Of a DNA stretch of 13,666 nucleotides, positions 12,356 to 13,666 are shown one piece after another. The translations under genes were made by a program, and so were the position numbers. Position 1 is the first letter of the stretch. Each line of letters starts with the position of its first letter. Below the pieces are notes generated by a model. It did not search any database and was not told where the DNA came from. It was given only the letters and a program-made list of their open reading frames with translations. The stretch covers positions 1 to 13,666 of the forward strand of contig NZFT01000002.1 of assembly GCA_002690755.1 (NCBI GenBank), given 5' to 3'. Source of the stretch: Phycisphaerae bacterium (GTDB lineage: Bacteria > Planctomycetota > Phycisphaerae > Phycisphaerales > SM1A02).

Positions 12356-13666
12356 GCGGCGACCCGAACGCGATGATCGAGATCACCAACCTCCGGTCCG
12401 GGCAGATGCTCGAGCCTTCGATGCAGCCTGATCGAATGCCGGTGGTGAACCCGGCGACGGCGCAGACCATCGCGACCGTCCCGGTCGGCACCGCGGAAGA
12501 GGTGGACCTCGCGGTCGCCGCGGCCCGCGAAGCGTTCTCCGGTTGGGGCGGACTTCCCGCGCTGGAACGCGCGGGCTGTCTCAACCGGCTTGCGAACCTG
12601 ATCGAGGCCAACGTCGACGAACTCGCCCGGATGGAGACCGATGACAACGGCAAGCCACTCGCGCTGGCCCGGGATCTCGAGATTCCGCGGGCGGCGTCGA
12701 ACTTCCGGTTCTTCGCGGGGGCGATCCTTCACGCGAAATCCGAGGCGTACGACCTCGGAGGCATGGGGCTGAACTATTCGCTCCATCGTCCGCGGGGCGT
12801 CGCGGCGTGCATCTCGCCGTGGAACCTGCCCCTCTATCTCTTCACGTGGAAGATCGCGCCGGCCCTCGCCACGGGAAACACCGTGGTCGCGAAGCCGAGC
12901 GAGATCACGCCGCTCACCGCGTTCCGGCTCTCACAACTCGCGATCGACGCGGGGTTCCCGCCGGGTGTCTTCAACGTCGTGCACGGTCGCGGCGACGTGG
13001 TGGGGCAGCGACTGGTCGAGCATCCGGACGTTCCGACCATCACCTTCACCGGCGGCACGTCCACCGGGGCCCGGATCGCGGCGACCGCGGGACCGATGTT
13101 CAAGCGGATGTCGCTCGAGCTGGGTGGCAAGAACGCGGTGGTGATCTGCGAGGACGCCGATCTCGAGACGGCGATGCCGACGATCGTGCGGTCGTGTTTC
13201 CAGAACCAGGGCGAGATCTGCACCTGCAGCTCGCGGATCCTGGTCCATCGGGATCGCATGAAGGCCTTCGTCTCCCGCTTCCTCGATTCGGTCGCGGGAC
13301 TCAAGGTCGGCGATCCGCTCGACAGCGAGACGGACCTGGGGCCGCTGGTCTCCGCCGATCATCGGGAGAAGGTCGAAGCGGCGATCGAACGGGCGAAGGC
13401 CGAGGGCGGCACCGTCGCCTGCGGCGGTGGTCGCCCGAGTCATCTGCCCGATCGCGTCAAGGACGGTTTCTTCCTGGAGCCGACGGTCTTCATGGGACTC
13501 GACCAGGACTGCCGGACCAATCAGGAGGAGATCTTCGGTCCGGTGGTGACGATCCAGGGTTTCGACACCCACGGAGAGGCGGTCGATCGGGCCAACGCGA
13601 CCCCGTACGGGCTCGCCTGCTCGATCTGGACCCGGGACCTCGAACGCGCCCACCGCATGGCCGCCC
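12352..13666 (+). CDS. Aldehyde dehydrogenase, ALDH8/2-aminomuconic semialdehyde dehydrogenase-like, 3' end outside window
   Basis: 438 residues are present and the gene continues past the right edge; the family has ~480-500. The enzyme oxidises an aldehyde to an acid with NAD+. Visible sites are SPWNLPLY (N158), KPSEITPLTA, FTGGTSTG, LELGGKN with the general-base Glu at 256, NQGEICTC with the nucleophile Cys at 290, and EEIFGPV. The stretches FRFFAGAILHAKSEAYDLGG and LNYSLHRPRGVAACISPWN look like the ALDH8 group, which acts on 2-aminomuconic or 2-hydroxymuconic semialdehyde in kynurenine or aromatic degradation. The ATG at 12352 overlaps the SDR stop codon. SDR plus ALDH8-like pairs occur in bacterial kynurenine-pathway clusters. 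The exact substrate is inferred and depends on genes to the right. Confidence 0.88.
   Translation, partial: MSGDPNAMIEITNLRSGQMLEPSMQPDRMPVVNPATAQTIATVPVGTAEEVDLAVAAAREAFSGWGGLPALERAGCLNRLANLIEANVDELARMETDDNGKPLALARDLEIPRAASNFRFFAGAILHAKSEAYDLGGMGLNYSLHRPRGVAACISPWNLPLYLFTWKIAPALATGNTVVAKPSEITPLTAFRLSQLAIDAGFPPGVFNVVHGRGDVVGQRLVEHPDVPTITFTGGTSTGARIAATAGPMFKRMSLELGGKNAVVICEDADLETAMPTIVRSCFQNQGEICTCSSRILVHRDRMKAFVSRFLDSVAGLKVGDPLDSETDLGPLVSADHREKVEAAIERAKAEGGTVACGGGRPSHLPDRVKDGFFLEPTVFMGLDQDCRTNQEEIFGPVVTIQGFDTHGEAVDRANATPYGLACSIWTRDLERAHRMAA

Noticed and set aside
1..13666. tRNA, rRNA, CRISPR array, insertion sequence or attachment site
   Set aside because: I looked for cloverleaf ends, spaced direct repeats, transposase motifs and terminal inverted repeats and found none I could support.

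Overview
The window is high-GC DNA from a Gram-negative bacterium. It carries a TolC-type outer-membrane lipoprotein, tightly packed genes and many 4-bp ATGA stop/start overlaps. The gene mix (a class II lanthipeptide synthetase, NHLM-type exporters, a leftmost fragment of a secreted-protein family seen in marine bacteria, and a probable kynurenine-pathway pair) would suit a Planctomycetota-like marine bacterium. That placement is inference and weak.

Layout. (1) 1-300: a fragment read on the minus strand, internal to a large secreted protein. (2) 300-10251, plus strand: a lanthipeptide-type (RiPP) cluster. In order it holds the C-terminal end of an NHLM-type ABC transporter (its N-terminal part is absent), a second complete NHLM-type ABC transporter, a TolC-like lipoprotein, a protein with an HExxH zinc-protease motif, a LanM synthetase and, after a 263-bp gap, a protein made of two tandem nitrile-hydratase-like leader (NHLP) domains. 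The first five genes overlap end to end by 4 bp and look like one translationally coupled operon. (3) 10288-11483, minus strand: MobA and a MOSC-domain protein, both tied to the molybdenum cofactor. (4) 11552 to the right edge, plus strand: an atypical SDR oxidoreductase and an ALDH8-like aldehyde dehydrogenase that runs off the window, probably part of 2-aminomuconate/kynurenine catabolism.

How the cluster may work. LanM would dehydrate Ser/Thr and close thioether rings on a precursor presented by an NHLP leader. The two ABC proteins look like a heterodimer: the first has an intact signature but has lost the catalytic Glu and the switch His, while the second keeps Glu and His but has a broken signature. 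Together they would build one working and one dead ATP site. The TolC-like lipoprotein would provide the outer-membrane exit. The HExxH protein is a candidate processing or immunity factor. The NHLP protein has no visible core peptide, so the real substrate, or the real product, is unclear.

Main caution: at about position 300 two unrelated genes, both cut at their 5' side, meet head to head. This is either an assembly chimera or a genuine rearrangement breakpoint, and it decides whether the first exporter gene is intact in the organism.
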